Below, in pieces: positions 12,465 through 23,450 of a stretch of DNA of 64,000 bases. The notes under the pieces were generated by a model. It was not told where the DNA came from. It ran no database searches and saw nothing but the letters and a program-made list of their open reading frames with translations. The stretch is from Allium sativum (taxonomy: Eukaryota; Streptophyta; Magnoliopsida; Asparagales; Amaryllidaceae). The translations under genes were made by a program, and so were the position numbers. Numbering within the stretch: position 1 is the first letter of the stretch; the number at the start of each line of letters is the position of its first letter. The DNA lies in contig CM060922.1 in assembly GCA_030737875.1 (NCBI GenBank), positions 300,939,456 to 301,003,455 of the forward strand. The letters are read 5' to 3'.

Positions 12465-15400
12465 ATGGTGAAAACTGTATGTGTGTGGAACATTAGAGGT
12501 GGCCACCGCGATACAAAGCTCGATCAATGTAAACTTTTGATTAATGAAAACAAGTTAAGTGTTCTTGCTATTTTAGAAACTAAACTCGACCTTGCCCATA
12601 CTTTAAGAGCCGCAAAATATATCAACCCTTCTTGGACGTTGCTTCATAATCTTGATGAAGCACCCTTTGGCAGGATTATGATTCTCTTTAATCCTAATGA
12701 CATTGCGTTAAACCCGGTTGTCTCCACAAATCAGATGATTCATTGCCACGCAGTAAACCACCTTGACAAAACCTCCTATTACATAACCTTCATATATGCT
12801 TCCAACTCCCTCTTAACCAGACTTCCTCTGTTTAGAACCATCCAATCTCTCAAACAGACATCACATCCTTGGTTCATTCTTGGCGATTTCAATTCTTATT
12901 TTGAAGGTATGCAAAGAATTGGTGGTAAAATTTTGTCCCCCTCTAAAATTAAACCACTCAAAGACACTATTGAAGCCGCTGATCTTATCAATATAAAGTG
13001 CTATGGAATGCCCTTTTCTTGGAATAACAAAAAGAAAGATGGTCCACGGACCTTCTCGCTTATCGATCACGCTTTTTGCAACTCCAAAACTTTCACTGTA
13101 TGGCCTGCTTTGTATTGTAACATGCCTCCGCCTCTCCTTTCTGACCACTCCACCATCCTTTTACACCTCACAAAGCTTGACATGAAAGGCAAATCTCATT
13201 TTAAATTTTTTAACTCATGGGTTGATGATCCTGATTTCCAGGATGTTGTGAAAGGAACTTGGGTGAAACCTTGTTTTGGTAACCCTTTAATTATCTTGTA
13301 GGCAAAAATAAGAGACACTAAAAACAAGCTTAAAGACTGGGCAAGGATGAAGTATGGTAATGGCTGTAAACAGATGGAGTACTGGCGAAGCAAGCTGCAT
13401 GACATTCAAAATAAAATGATGAGTGAACCTGATAATGCGGTGCACGCAAGCATGGAAACCTACATAACTAAACAATACAATGACGCGTTGATGATAGAGA
13501 GCTCGATGATCAAGCAGAAGGCAAGAATCAAGTGGAGAATTGAAGGCGATAAGAACAGTAAGTATTTTCATGCCTCCCTAAGGAACAAGCAATGTAAAGA
13601 GAACATTGTAAGTATCACTAACTCAAATGGAAAAGTAGTAAATACACAGAGTGGAGTTGAGGAAGTCTTCATTGTCCACTTTACTGATCTCCTTGGTAAT
13701 AAAGACAATTTTATACCCAACATTGACCTGATCGATCCCTTTATACTTCCAAAATTATCTACTACTGAATACAACCTGCTATGCCTTGAAGTTACTGATG
13801 AAGAAGTGTATTAAGCAATTTTCTCTCTTAATAAAAACTCCGCTGGCGGTCTCGATGGTTTAAATGCTTTTTTCTATACTTCTTGCTGGAGCTTCATTCA
13901 AAGAGATGTTTGTGCTGCTGTGAAACATTTTTTTAGAAAGGCAAAAATGTTAAAGTCTTATAATACTACAAACCTTGGAATGATTCCTAAGATCAAGAAC
14001 ACTTCTAAAGTCTCCAACTATAGACCGATCTCTTGCTACAACACGATTTATAAGTGCATATCCAAAATTATTGACTCTCGTCTTAAGAAAGTGCTACCTT
14101 CCATTATTTCCGCAAATCAAGCAGCCTTCTTGCCAGGTAGAGATATCCTTGACAATGTACTTTTGTCTCATGAAATATTAAATGGTTATACCAGTGTTAA
14201 TGCTACTCCCAGGGCTATGTTTAAACTAGATATCATGAAAGCTTTTGATATGCTTCAATGGGACTCAATAGTCAGAATTCTTGGTTTCATGAACTTTCCA
14301 CCTCATTTTATTGCTTGGATATACTCTTGTATTTCTTCAGCGAATTTCTCTATAGTCTTAAATGGTTCTACTAAAGGCTTTTTTAATAGCAAACAAGGAA
14401 TCCGCCAAGGCGATCCAATCTCTGCTTATATTTTCATCACTGTAATGGAAGTGCTCACACAAATGCTTAATCATAAAGTAGAGGATGGACTGATTAAGCT
14501 GCATCCGATGTGTCATGATCCGAGAATTTCGTCGTTGATGTTTGTCGATGACCTTGTCATTTTCTGTACACCAGAAGCTCAGACTGTGGACTCGATTTTT
14601 GAATTGCTCTCGAACTTCTATCTCATGACTGGTTTAAAAGTCAACCTTAGCAAATCTGATATGAAGACTGCGGGTATTTCACCTGATCATACGCATTCTC
14701 TTCAAACGAAAACAGGGTTGATAATCAACAACGCGACAATTTCTTACATTGGTCTCCCCTTAACAACTACTAAAATTACTGTCGGACAGTGTATGACACT
14801 CTTCACCAGGATAACTACTCGCCTAAATAACTGGACTACGAGGTTACTAAGCCAAGCCGGTAGGTTAACTCTAATCAAAGCTGTGGTCTTCTCCATGAAA
14901 GTATATTGGTCCAGAACTTTCATACTTCCTGCTAAGCTAATTTCCATGATTAAAACAGCTATGATGAGATTTCTATGGAAGGGTAAGTGTGAGGGTAGAT
15001 ATTTAGCGCCTATTGCTTTCAAGAAAATAGAGATGTCGATTAGTAAGGAGGGCTAGGAGTGATGAATCTAACGACTTGGAACAAAGCTGCTATGATAAAA
15101 CATGCTAATGACTACTTGAAAGGCAAGGACAGTGTTTGGGTTAGATGGTCGAAACAAAACGTAATTAGGAATGGTAACTTTTGGTCTATGCAACAACCAC
15201 AAAGAATTAGCTGGACATGGAGATGCTTATTCAAGCTACGGCAAACTATGCTTCCTCATTTCAGGTTTAAAATCAAACAGGGATTGAACGTGAAGCTTTG
15301 GGATGATCCTTGGCTTCAAAGAGGCTTAATCATGAGCAATGAACTGACACACCTTGAAATGATAAGCACTAGATTGAATAGACAGACAAGAGTCAATGAA

Positions 15401-16089
15401 TTTATTCAAGTTAATGACATTATTCTTCCTGTGACCCATGTTCATAAAGTTAATCAAATGTTAAGGAGAGCTGATCACATTAAAGTGGATAACTTGTGTG
15501 AAGATATTACTGCATAGGGGAATGAAGACAAAAGCTTTCAAATTAAAAATGTATACAAAAGTATTTCTTATACTAATGATGTGCCGAAGTGTCAATAGAG
15601 TAGAAAAGTTTGGGCAAATGACAACTGTGCAAAAGAAAATTTCATGACATGGAAGGTTGTGCATGGTGCCCTGTTGACAAAAGACAAGTTGTTCATGCGT
15701 GGAATGCAAATTGACCGCATGTGTGTTTATTGAAAAAATGAAATAGAGACACTTGATCACCTTTTTTTTTTGAATGCGGCATGCTTTTCCAAATCTGGAG
15801 TAAGCTGATGATGGCTATTGGTAGAATGGACGCAACAAGCTCTTCTGAGTTGGAGTGGAGGAAACTCAAGAACCAAACAAGCAGAAAAAGGAAAAAGGGT
15901 AGAATGATAAACTATGTACTGAAGAAGTATGTTTATGCAGTCTGGAAAGAAAGAAACGTGTGCATCTTTGAACCGAGTAGAGCTTTGAATGGGAATTAGT
16001 TGGAAAAGAGAATCAAAATGGAGATACGTGAAGGCATAAGGTTCTTAAGCTTTACGTATGACCCGGGTATTTTGGTTGCTTTGTTGTAA
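12465..16089 (+). pseudogene. LINE ORF2 (APE endonuclease, reverse transcriptase, zf-RVT), broken
   Basis: ATG lies two bases after the ORF1 stop (TAATTATG). The endonuclease covers about residues 1-230, with WNIRG, LETK, GDFN (140-143), SWNN, IDHAF and SDHS (226-229). The reverse transcriptase follows, with NYRPIS, FLPGRDI, the KLD-KAFD block, GIRQGDP and the catalytic FVDD at about 693-696 (most plant L1s have FADD). A zf-RVT-like C-terminus has WKVVHGALLTKD...HLFFECG and a terminal YAVWKERN motif. In-frame stops: TAG 13299, TAA 13812, TAG 15515, TAG near 15596, TGA near 15732 (where a zinc-finger Cys is expected), TAG 15997. Frameshifts lie near 15050 (a lost base in the KEGG stretch) and at the T-run near 15765. 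In live relatives this protein nicks target DNA and primes reverse transcription. Confidence 0.9.
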
Positions 16090-16197
16090 CTTCTTTCTGT
16101 TTTTACTGAGTTTTGTGTTGTCTCACTCATAGTGTGATGTACTATGTTTCTACGTCCTCTTGTGTGTGTTGTATTTTCGGTCTTTCTTCGGTGCATC

Positions 16198-16203
16198 AAT
16201 AAA
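16198..16203 (+). promoter_or_regulatory. Polyadenylation signal of LINE
   Basis: AATAAA about 35 bp upstream of the A-tail, in the short 3' UTR after the ORF2 stop at 16089. Confidence 0.6.
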
Positions 16204-16242
16204 GTGGTAGGGGTCCACTCAACCCCGTAAGCCTTGCAAAAA

Positions 16243-16258
16243 AAGAATATTTGAATAA
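16243..16258 (+). repeat. Target-site duplication, right copy, of L1 LINE
   Basis: AAGAATATTTGAATAA directly after the A-tail. The first one or two A could equally belong to the tail, leaving at least 14-15 unambiguous matching bases. Confidence 0.9.
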
Positions 16259-16700
16259 AAGAATATTCTGAATTGGAATGGGACGTATGACGTGTTTTTA
16301 TATCACTTGATTATAAGATAAGCGAGTTATTCGGAAAGACCGGGTTTAACCCATTCTAAATAACTGATACGACGATTTAAAGTCAAAGAAATGAAGAGAT
16401 GGTTGAAGACCGGAGATCTTCACATCATTTGGATTATTATTGACGTCTCGATTAGGCTATACCACCCAAGATGAGGTTATAAGTGGCGATCGTCCAGACG
16501 TACTTGGAGATCGATCGGATATGCGAGGGCCTCTCTACTATTTTGGACATATAGGACGAGGAATAACGTGCCTCCGGTTTCATTCAGACCCAAAACGGAC
16601 TTGCAAATGGATTGTATATCTGACATTGTATTCTCTATTGTATTCGTTGATATCTACTAAATATATATGTTTGGTGGTGGAGAATTTATTCTCTTGCTTA

Positions 16701-16770
16701 ACACCCTTCTCTGAGACGTACGAACTTAGAGGTTTACACCTTTCTCTGAGACGTACGAACTTAGAGGTTA
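16701..16770 (+). repeat. 35-bp tandem duplication, two units
   Basis: ACACC-TTCTCTGAGACGTACGAACTTAGAGGTT occurs at 16701-16735 and 16736-16770. Block B has one unit at the matching place (from about 23880), so the second unit arose in A after the two separated, or was lost in B. Confidence 0.85.
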
Positions 16771-18211
16771 TATATTGGTAGACATCAATGGTATGGTATA
16801 GATTGACAATGTGGCATGCTGAGTGCTGCGGGCGTACAGATCCAAGTTTTTGTTTAAAAACAAAGCTTGGTGGATGATGATCAAAGCATAGCTTTAACAT
16901 AGTGCAGCTTTGTGTAGTGTTAATTCGCGAGCCTCACATACCGGTATGATGATGAATTGATGGTTAGATCAGTATACTTTCGAGATGAGCAACCTACGGG
17001 TTGAGATTTGACAGCTTTTAGGGTTGTCACAGATTTGGGAAACCGGGATGAGCTGGGTGTGGTCACTCCACACCTAGAAGGGGTGGGCATATACCTGATT
17101 CCCAAAAGGATAGAGTAAGCGGTGTTTTCCAATGCCGTCAACGTAAGCCGTAGTGATACTCGTAACCATGGATATAGTGCAGATGTGTATTATGGTGTTT
17201 TCCAAAACTCTGGACGTAAGCCACGAAAATACACTCCGTGAGTAATCTTTCGAATCAGTAGCCATCATGATGGTAATCCAAATTCCAAATACGAAAATTT
17301 ACGGTTTTTGTTGTAAACCTATATGGCGACATAGTAGGATGGGGTACGATGTCATCTAGGATTGATACATTTATATTTGAAATTGATTTCTACACTATGC
17401 ACTTATAGTAATAAAAGATAAATTTCGCGTATCAAGCATATTTAGCCATTATAAGGTAAAACTCTATCATTCGGCTTGCATTGCATTGTGTGATGGGACC
17501 TGAGTCTTATAATAGTTTCATTTTATTTTCTTTAGCATTGCGAATTTTGTTTTTATGGTATTCATGGGAGGAAACTTGTTCCGTGTCATAAGGTATGGTC
17601 CCTTGATCCACCCAACATATAAAGTTTAATAACTGTTTTTAGTTCTCACACCAGTCCCATGACTAACTCGAAGTTTATCGTTTCCTACCTAAACTCTGGG
17701 TGCCCTTATTTTCCACACGGCCAGTCGGTAGTTTTGGTTTCCACAAATATTTCTTTTTGTAGGATTCTGGATTATGGCTGGAGCTATACTATGGAATGTT
17801 TTGTATCTGTGTATTTCTTTCAGCTGTGGTAGTTGAAGTTTTCTGCTGCATAGTATATTCATGTATTATTTTTCCGCTACTATTGTAATCTATTAATCTC
17901 TGATATTTTCCATGGTATATTATTTATTTGTACTCTTATATTCTGTACTCTGATGTAGAATTATTGTAATAGCAACGAAATATTCTTTAATTTTCGTGTC
18001 GCTACAGGTAGCGATACCCAACACATGGGAATCCATACAGGGAATCGATCGTTTAAGGTATGTCATCTTGTTTGACCGACCTTGTCCATGTTCGAAGCCT
18101 TTCCTGGAGAAATTTCACGTAGATCTTTAGTCACATCTACCCATAAATACCTAATGTATTCTTGATGTAAATGATCTTTTGGCTCCTTGTTTCCATAAAG
18201 CATTTTCAAAC

Positions 18212-18975
18212 GAGTGTTGTTAATGCCACTCTAAAATTGGATAAAAGGGGATCATATTTTATTTTCGTTCCATTAAAAATTAAATTGTTAAGGAGGCCAA
18301 ACACAATGGAAAAATTAATAAAAGAACCCAATTTTACCCTCCATTCAAATATACAAAACGCGATAAAAATTGAGAAGGACATACAGAAATTCGGTACAAA
18401 GTTTGGAAGTAACATGTTGAAATTAGATTAACTAAGGAAAAATTACAATACTACATACTCAGCAATAATACATCGGAAAACACGATTTTATTCAATTGTC
18501 CATCGCCTAATTTGTGCCATTATCATGACCTGATGCGTTCGCCAAATTTGGCAAGTACATGTCGTTATAATTATTTAACTTCGGCTCGTTGTCAACGAAT
18601 ATAACGTTTATGGCTGAAAATAAAACCCTGCTTATGGCCGAAAATAAACTGTTACCTTTTCGGTGATTTTTTAAAAAATTGAACGTGTCATTTGCTTTTT
18701 TTAATTGAAAATCATGTTGTCTTCTTTTTCAAAGTTAGAAATTTTGTTAGAAATTGGTTTCTCTATGAAAACAGTAATTGATTGTTTACTTTGAGAAGAA
18801 GAAGATGATTAGGGTTTAACGAAGAGTAAAATGTATTTAGGGTAAAATAATAAAAAGGTATTTTTGGTTTATATTTTACAAATTTTTAAGGGGGTTATGT
18901 TAAATGATCATGCCCTTAGTAAATTTTAAAAATAACAAAAAATGAAACGTTTTTGGAGTGACATTAACTATACTC
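18212..18975. mobile_element. Nonautonomous Mutator-like element, copy A
   Basis: About 764 bp bounded by imperfect inverted ends reading inward from GAGTGTTGTTAATGCCACTC and, on the other strand, GAGTATAGTTAATGTCACTC. It is flanked by a 9-bp direct repeat, TTTTCAAAC at 18203-18211 and TTTTTAAAC at 18976-18984 (one mismatch). A 9-bp target duplication is typical of Mutator-like elements. No transposase is coded; the 86-residue frame inside is not supported as a gene. The same insertion occupies the same place in block B. Confidence 0.75.
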
Positions 18976-19279
18976 TTTTTAAACACTAGATTCATGTCGA
19001 TCCGAGGCTCTATAATTCAAAAAATTAGCGATAAAACTATAAAATCTTCCTAGTAGGTGTAGGCAATTAATCAAAATGATGATTCTTCTTTAATTTTTCC
19101 TATGATAATCCTCTATTTCATTTTATTTTCTTCACTTTTAGTTCTCTACAATTTTGTTCTTGGGTGTGCCTTCCAATTCTAGTGCAAACATATAGGTATA
19201 TCAATTGCTAAGGACAAACCACTAATTAGTTTACGATGAAGCGTCAAGCATGTGAGTATCTAGATCAGTGAGATTGATA

Positions 19280-20150
19280 TTTGTTCTCCATCTTAAGAAG
19301 GTTGTGAGAACTAGAAGTGAAAGTCGTCACATTTGAAGATAAACCATCTAAAATGCCTCTTGAGAATGAAGAGTTCACCATGTTCATTACTAGAAGCTGA
19401 AGTTATTCCTACCAAAAAGGTACACATAACTTCAACATTATTAGAATTTAAAAGATAGTAGGAGCAACAATTAGCCTAATAACTTGAAGCATCTTAGTAA
19501 TCTATGATCAAAAAATTACCAGTAACGTAACTATATCCTATTTGTTATATGCTTCGGAGTTAGTTGGTTTCGAAATCTTTGTGATTATTGCTACCTTATT
19601 GCTGCTTTTAATCAAAAATGGATTCGGTTTTATGTAAGGCAAGACAAAGAAATAGTCTGGTTCGATATGGAATTGTGACATATGCAGCAATTCTAAAACT
19701 AGTCATGATCAAGTGGTTCAAAATTAGATGCTTTTTATATGTTTTTTGACTGCACAATTCCAACAAATACTTTTTTTGGTTCCATTTAAACTTAGCCAGA
19801 TTTCTTGGTTAGGGTACTCACAGTCCATCTAAGATAACATAATTATAACATATTAGTGATTAGAATTATTAATTACAACTGTTAAATAATAGTTGTAATT
19901 ATTATTTTGAATGACTAGGATTTGTATGTTTTGCCTAACTTCATCATGACCGAATCTGACCATATTCTAATTCGTTTTATGCACATAATTATTCCGTTTC
20001 TACAACTTAGATTTTTTTCTTTCGTGAAAATTACGGAAACAAGCTTATTTTTAAACTTTATAAGACGCATATCTCTTTATAGTATAAAATACAAATTATG
20101 TCCCTGAAATCATTTAGTCTACTTACCCTCAGTTGTTCGATAAATATTTT
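19280..20150. other. Unassigned sequence between block A and MITE
   Basis: No supported gene. Short low-complexity frames only (for example 19922-20107). It has no match that I could see elsewhere in the window. Confidence 0.3.
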
Positions 20151-20179
20151 TTGAAAATTTCTAAATATATACAGAAGCA

Positions 20180-20365
20180 CATGTTGAGAAGTACTAAGCA
20201 GGGAGGGTGGGCTTATATTTGCCACCTGATTGGTGGAAATGAGTTGGCATCAATAATTAGCTTTGTATGATGTAATAAATGTCAACCCATTTCCTCCAAT
20301 CAGGTGCCAAGTATAAGCCTACTCTCCCTAAGGGAGAGTGTGCTTAGCATTTCTCGGCACATGTT
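20180..20365. mobile_element. Palindromic MITE
   Basis: Nearly the whole 185 bp folds on itself. The left arm (from ATGTTGAGAAGTACTAAGCA to GAGTTGGCAT) and the right arm reversed (ATGTGCCGAGAAATGCTAAGCA onward) pair over about 75 bp, including a CACCTGATTGG block. A TTGTTC-ATAAATATTTT motif sits on both sides (20133-20150 and 20365-20382). This may be a long duplication of flanking DNA rather than a standard target duplication. Superfamily not determined. Confidence 0.7.
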
Positions 20366-21498
20366 TGTTCAATAAATATTTTCTTTTTATTGTAACAACC
20401 CTCAATTGTAGTGTTCATCTGTAGTGTTAGATTTACCACATGATATGGTAATTGCACCGATGTGTGTTGCATCTTTAATTTATTAATGTGAATGCAAAGA
20501 CTGAAGTGAAATCGGAAGCATTAACAGATTATAAAGCAGACATGCATCTGGCAAAGACTGAAATGACATGGTGATGTCGTAACTACAAATGGGCAGGTGA
20601 TTGATTTGAAGGCAGTATGAGACCGTGGAGATGGAGTATTTATATGTGCAACACGACCAGACGTATGCAAGTCCCATAAGCAGTTCAGATTCACTGTACA
20701 ATCACAATGCGAGGAACAACGGACACAAAAAAAAGAAAATGCACCAAAACAACAGTTATTGTATGTGCCCAGACAAGCTGCAGCAAGCCAGAATGATATA
20801 GGTGTAACAAAGCAGTCAGAAGAACAATGATGTCCCAGCCTAGACTAAGAAAAAGGCATAGTGAACAAAAATGCACATCAATAAGATGCTAGCAGTAGGA
20901 TGTAACAAAACTATTTTAGAACTGGATTACAACAATAAGTAACATCAAAGAACTACATAGTAGGCAAAACTAGTTTTGGCACATAAAAGGAAATACACAC
21001 TCACAACTACAGCAAACTGATGCACAAAGCTTAGAAAACCAAAGTGGACAGTAGAAAGGAGATGATACAAGCTTAAATACATCCAACAACATCAAGCACA
21101 GAGCGTGTTCAGTCACCAAACACATGTTTCAAGACTCATGAGTATTCGGGATTTCAAGAGTTCAAGATAAATATAGTTATAGAGTCTAGATTATGTAAGA
21201 CTCTGAATAGCACTCCAGGTTCAAATTCAAAATAATTTAAAATTCTATTTTTCAAATTTTGTTTTAAATTCTATCTTCAGTCTCTTTCTTCTCTATTTTA
21301 CTTTCTATTTTTATTTGATTTTATACTTGAGTTTTATAGATTTATACTTTATAAGTTTTTATATACTTTATATTTATATAAGTTTTAAACTCTATAATTT
21401 TATAAATATGTTTATATAGCTTATATTTATGTTTTCACATGATTTTCTACTTTATAATATTCATTTATAACACTATATTTTAATTCAAGAATTTCCAA

Positions 21499-21501
<3 letters not shown>

Positions 21502-21532
<31 letters not shown>
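21502..21532. repeat. (TA)n microsatellite
   Basis: About 15 TA units in the U3 part of the copia-type LTR, with a shorter TA run about 40 bp further on. Confidence 0.95.
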
Positions 21533-21534
<2 letters not shown>

Positions 21535-21937
21535 AAACACTTGAAAATGTTCAAATTTCAATTTTACACATATATATATATATATGTCGACATACATATA
21601 TATACATGTCAACATATAACTGTCATTTTTTCAAATTTAAAAGGAAGTGTTTTTTCACTATTTGTCACAGTTCTGAGACGTTGCAACCTTTCACACATTA
21701 TAAAAAGGGGCTAGTTTTGAATTTTTAATCACTTCTTCTTCTCTAACATCATTCCCTTTCATTACACCATTATTTCTTATCATTTTTATGATTTCTACAC
21801 CTATACTCTGTCGAATTCAATTCTGTTTTCACCAATTTTCTTCTCTCTACACTCTCTACTCATTACTCTCTGAATCAAGTGCTACTGAAGAGTTATAGGA
21901 TTGTTTGTAATTGTTTGAGTTGAGTAAAGGAATCGGT

Positions 21938-22072
21938 GGTATCCCTTGTAGCTGTGAAATCAAGGACGGGTAATCATTGGTATCCCTTGTAGCCGTGAAA
22001 TCAAGGAAAGTATACTTGATCAAGTGTGTGTATGGAATCAGTGATATCCCTTGTAGCCGTGAAATCAAGGAG
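21938..22072 (+). repeat. Three dispersed repeats in copia LTR leader
   Basis: A unit of about 29 bp containing TATCCCTTGTAGC and GTGAAATCAAGG occurs at about 21938, 21979 and 22042, spaced 40-60 bp apart, between the TATA box and the U5 module, so it would lie in the transcribed leader. Confidence 0.8.
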
Positions 22073-23434
22073 GGTTGTAATTGGATATTGATATAGTAAT
22101 AAAACTCTGCGCAATCCAACGTCGCGTGGGACTGGACGTAGGAGCAATTCCGAACTAGTATAAAATCCGGTGTGTTCTTTCCTTTTCTGCACTTTACTTT
22201 TGATTATCTTTGAATTTTGTTTGATTCTGTGTCTGTGATTGTCTCTTTAGTGTTTGATTCATATAGTAGTGCATTTAAGTTTTAGATTTTGTTTAAATTC
22301 TCAAAAACACTATTCACCTCCCCCCTCTAGTGTTTGTTTTGCCTTAACAATCCATTCCGCAATCTCTAACAGATATCGTTATTCCCAATATGATATTTGT
22401 TGGTTTTAAAATTGGATATTGAATATAAGCCGATATGATTTCTATTCAGAGCCTTATATTTAATATCAAATTGGATTCTGGGTTTGTTGTGAATGGTGTC
22501 TTTAATAACACTGTACTTAAACCTAGCTAAATTGAAGTTTTCCAATTAATAAATATAATTGGAATTGGATTTTGGGTTTATCTTGAGCGATGTTTTAAAT
22601 TACATTCGTTATTTAACCCAATTAACAGTGAAGTTATGATTTGGAATTTATAGATCTTTTAATTAAGGTTTAATGGAATTTTTCCAAAGTAAAGTTTTCC
22701 AATTTAAATAAATAAAATTGGAATTGAGTGGAATTCGATTTATTAACAATTGAGATAAGTTTATGTGAAGGAAGACCATTACTATTTATGGAATTTAAAA
22801 GGCTTTCTCACTATTCCACTTATAGTATTAGTATGATACGGAAATTTATATTGATTATAACTTGTTCAGATTTCCGTGAAGATTCCATATTAAATGGAAG
22901 ATTATTTTGGGTATATCGTGAGCTGTGTTTTAAATGACATTGGTTCTTTAGCCTAGTTAAAGACAGGATTAATTTCCTAAAGTTGAATAATTATTAAATA
23001 ATGATTTTTTACATTAAAACTAAATGGAGTTTTAACGAATCTTTAATTAGATTGAAATATGAATAAGGTAATTAAATTTACCGAATTTAAGAAATGTTCG
23101 AAATGGAGTACCACCAGTTTTACTCCATGCGATAGTTAAATCTTTAATTAGATTTAAACGTTAAATGGTAATTACTTTTATCGATAACACAATAGGTGTT
23201 AGATATGGAATACTACCAGTTTTTCTCCATGCGATGAATAAGTTGGGATTGGGATAAAAAATTATGATTACTTCGGTAAAGCTCAATAATCCCGAATAGT
23301 TGATAAACCTTAATTTGGTTTAAATTGTGAAAATATATTACAAAATCTTTTGAGTGATTTCCAAGGAATGGATTAAACAACAATTTTAAAAGAGATACTC
23401 TTTGATAAAATTAATGGGAATCTTTCCTAAAGAT

Positions 23435-23450
23435 AAGAATATTTGAATAA
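23435..23450 (+). repeat. Empty LINE integration site in block B
   Basis: The 16-bp sequence duplicated around the LINE in block A occurs here once, with continuous matching block sequence on both sides. It is the unoccupied paralogous target. Confidence 0.92.

Larger units (their letters stand above)
10541..16242 (+). mobile_element. Full-length, inactivated L1-clade LINE
   Basis: A non-LTR retrotransposon of about 5.7 kb with a very short 5' leader, ORF1 (10570-12462), ORF2 (12465-16089), a 3' UTR with AATAAA at 16198-16203, and a short A-tail of about seven A. It is flanked by a 16-bp target-site duplication, and block B holds the same locus without the insertion, so both ends are fixed. 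ORF1 has the plant L1 layout (DUF4283 then CCHC-type knuckle). ORF2 has endonuclease, reverse transcriptase and zf-RVT regions. Several in-frame stops and at least two frameshifts make it non-autonomous. Family membership is from motifs seen. The insertion post-dates the A/B duplication because B lacks it. Confidence 0.95.
16259..19279 (+). repeat. Block A, right segment (direct repeat of 23451-26420)
   Basis: Continues block A after the LINE and stays collinear with B until about 19279, where the two diverge after a GATCAGTGAGATTG motif. Non-coding: the reading frames here (for example 16440-16781, 18171-18431) are not conserved as frames between A and B. A 35-bp tandem duplication (16701-16770) is present only in A. 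Shared contents include a Mutator-like element and LTR-like motifs. Confidence 0.85.
20425..22371 (+). mobile_element. Copia-type LTR, probably solo or truncated
   Basis: The right end is clear: ACTATTCACCTCCCCCCTCTAG-like sequence, then CTCTAACA, a typical copia LTR end. Upstream, a GGACTGGACGTAGGAGC...GAACTAGTATAAAATCC module (about 22128-22168) is characteristic of copia-lineage U5 regions, and a TATA box lies near 21700 (TTATAAAAAGGGGC). A TGTTAG at 20425 mirrors the CTAACA end and is the best left boundary candidate, giving about 1.95 kb. No target duplication was found: the right flank is GATATC of block B and the left flank is CTGTAG. No primer-binding site follows. Confidence 0.7.
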
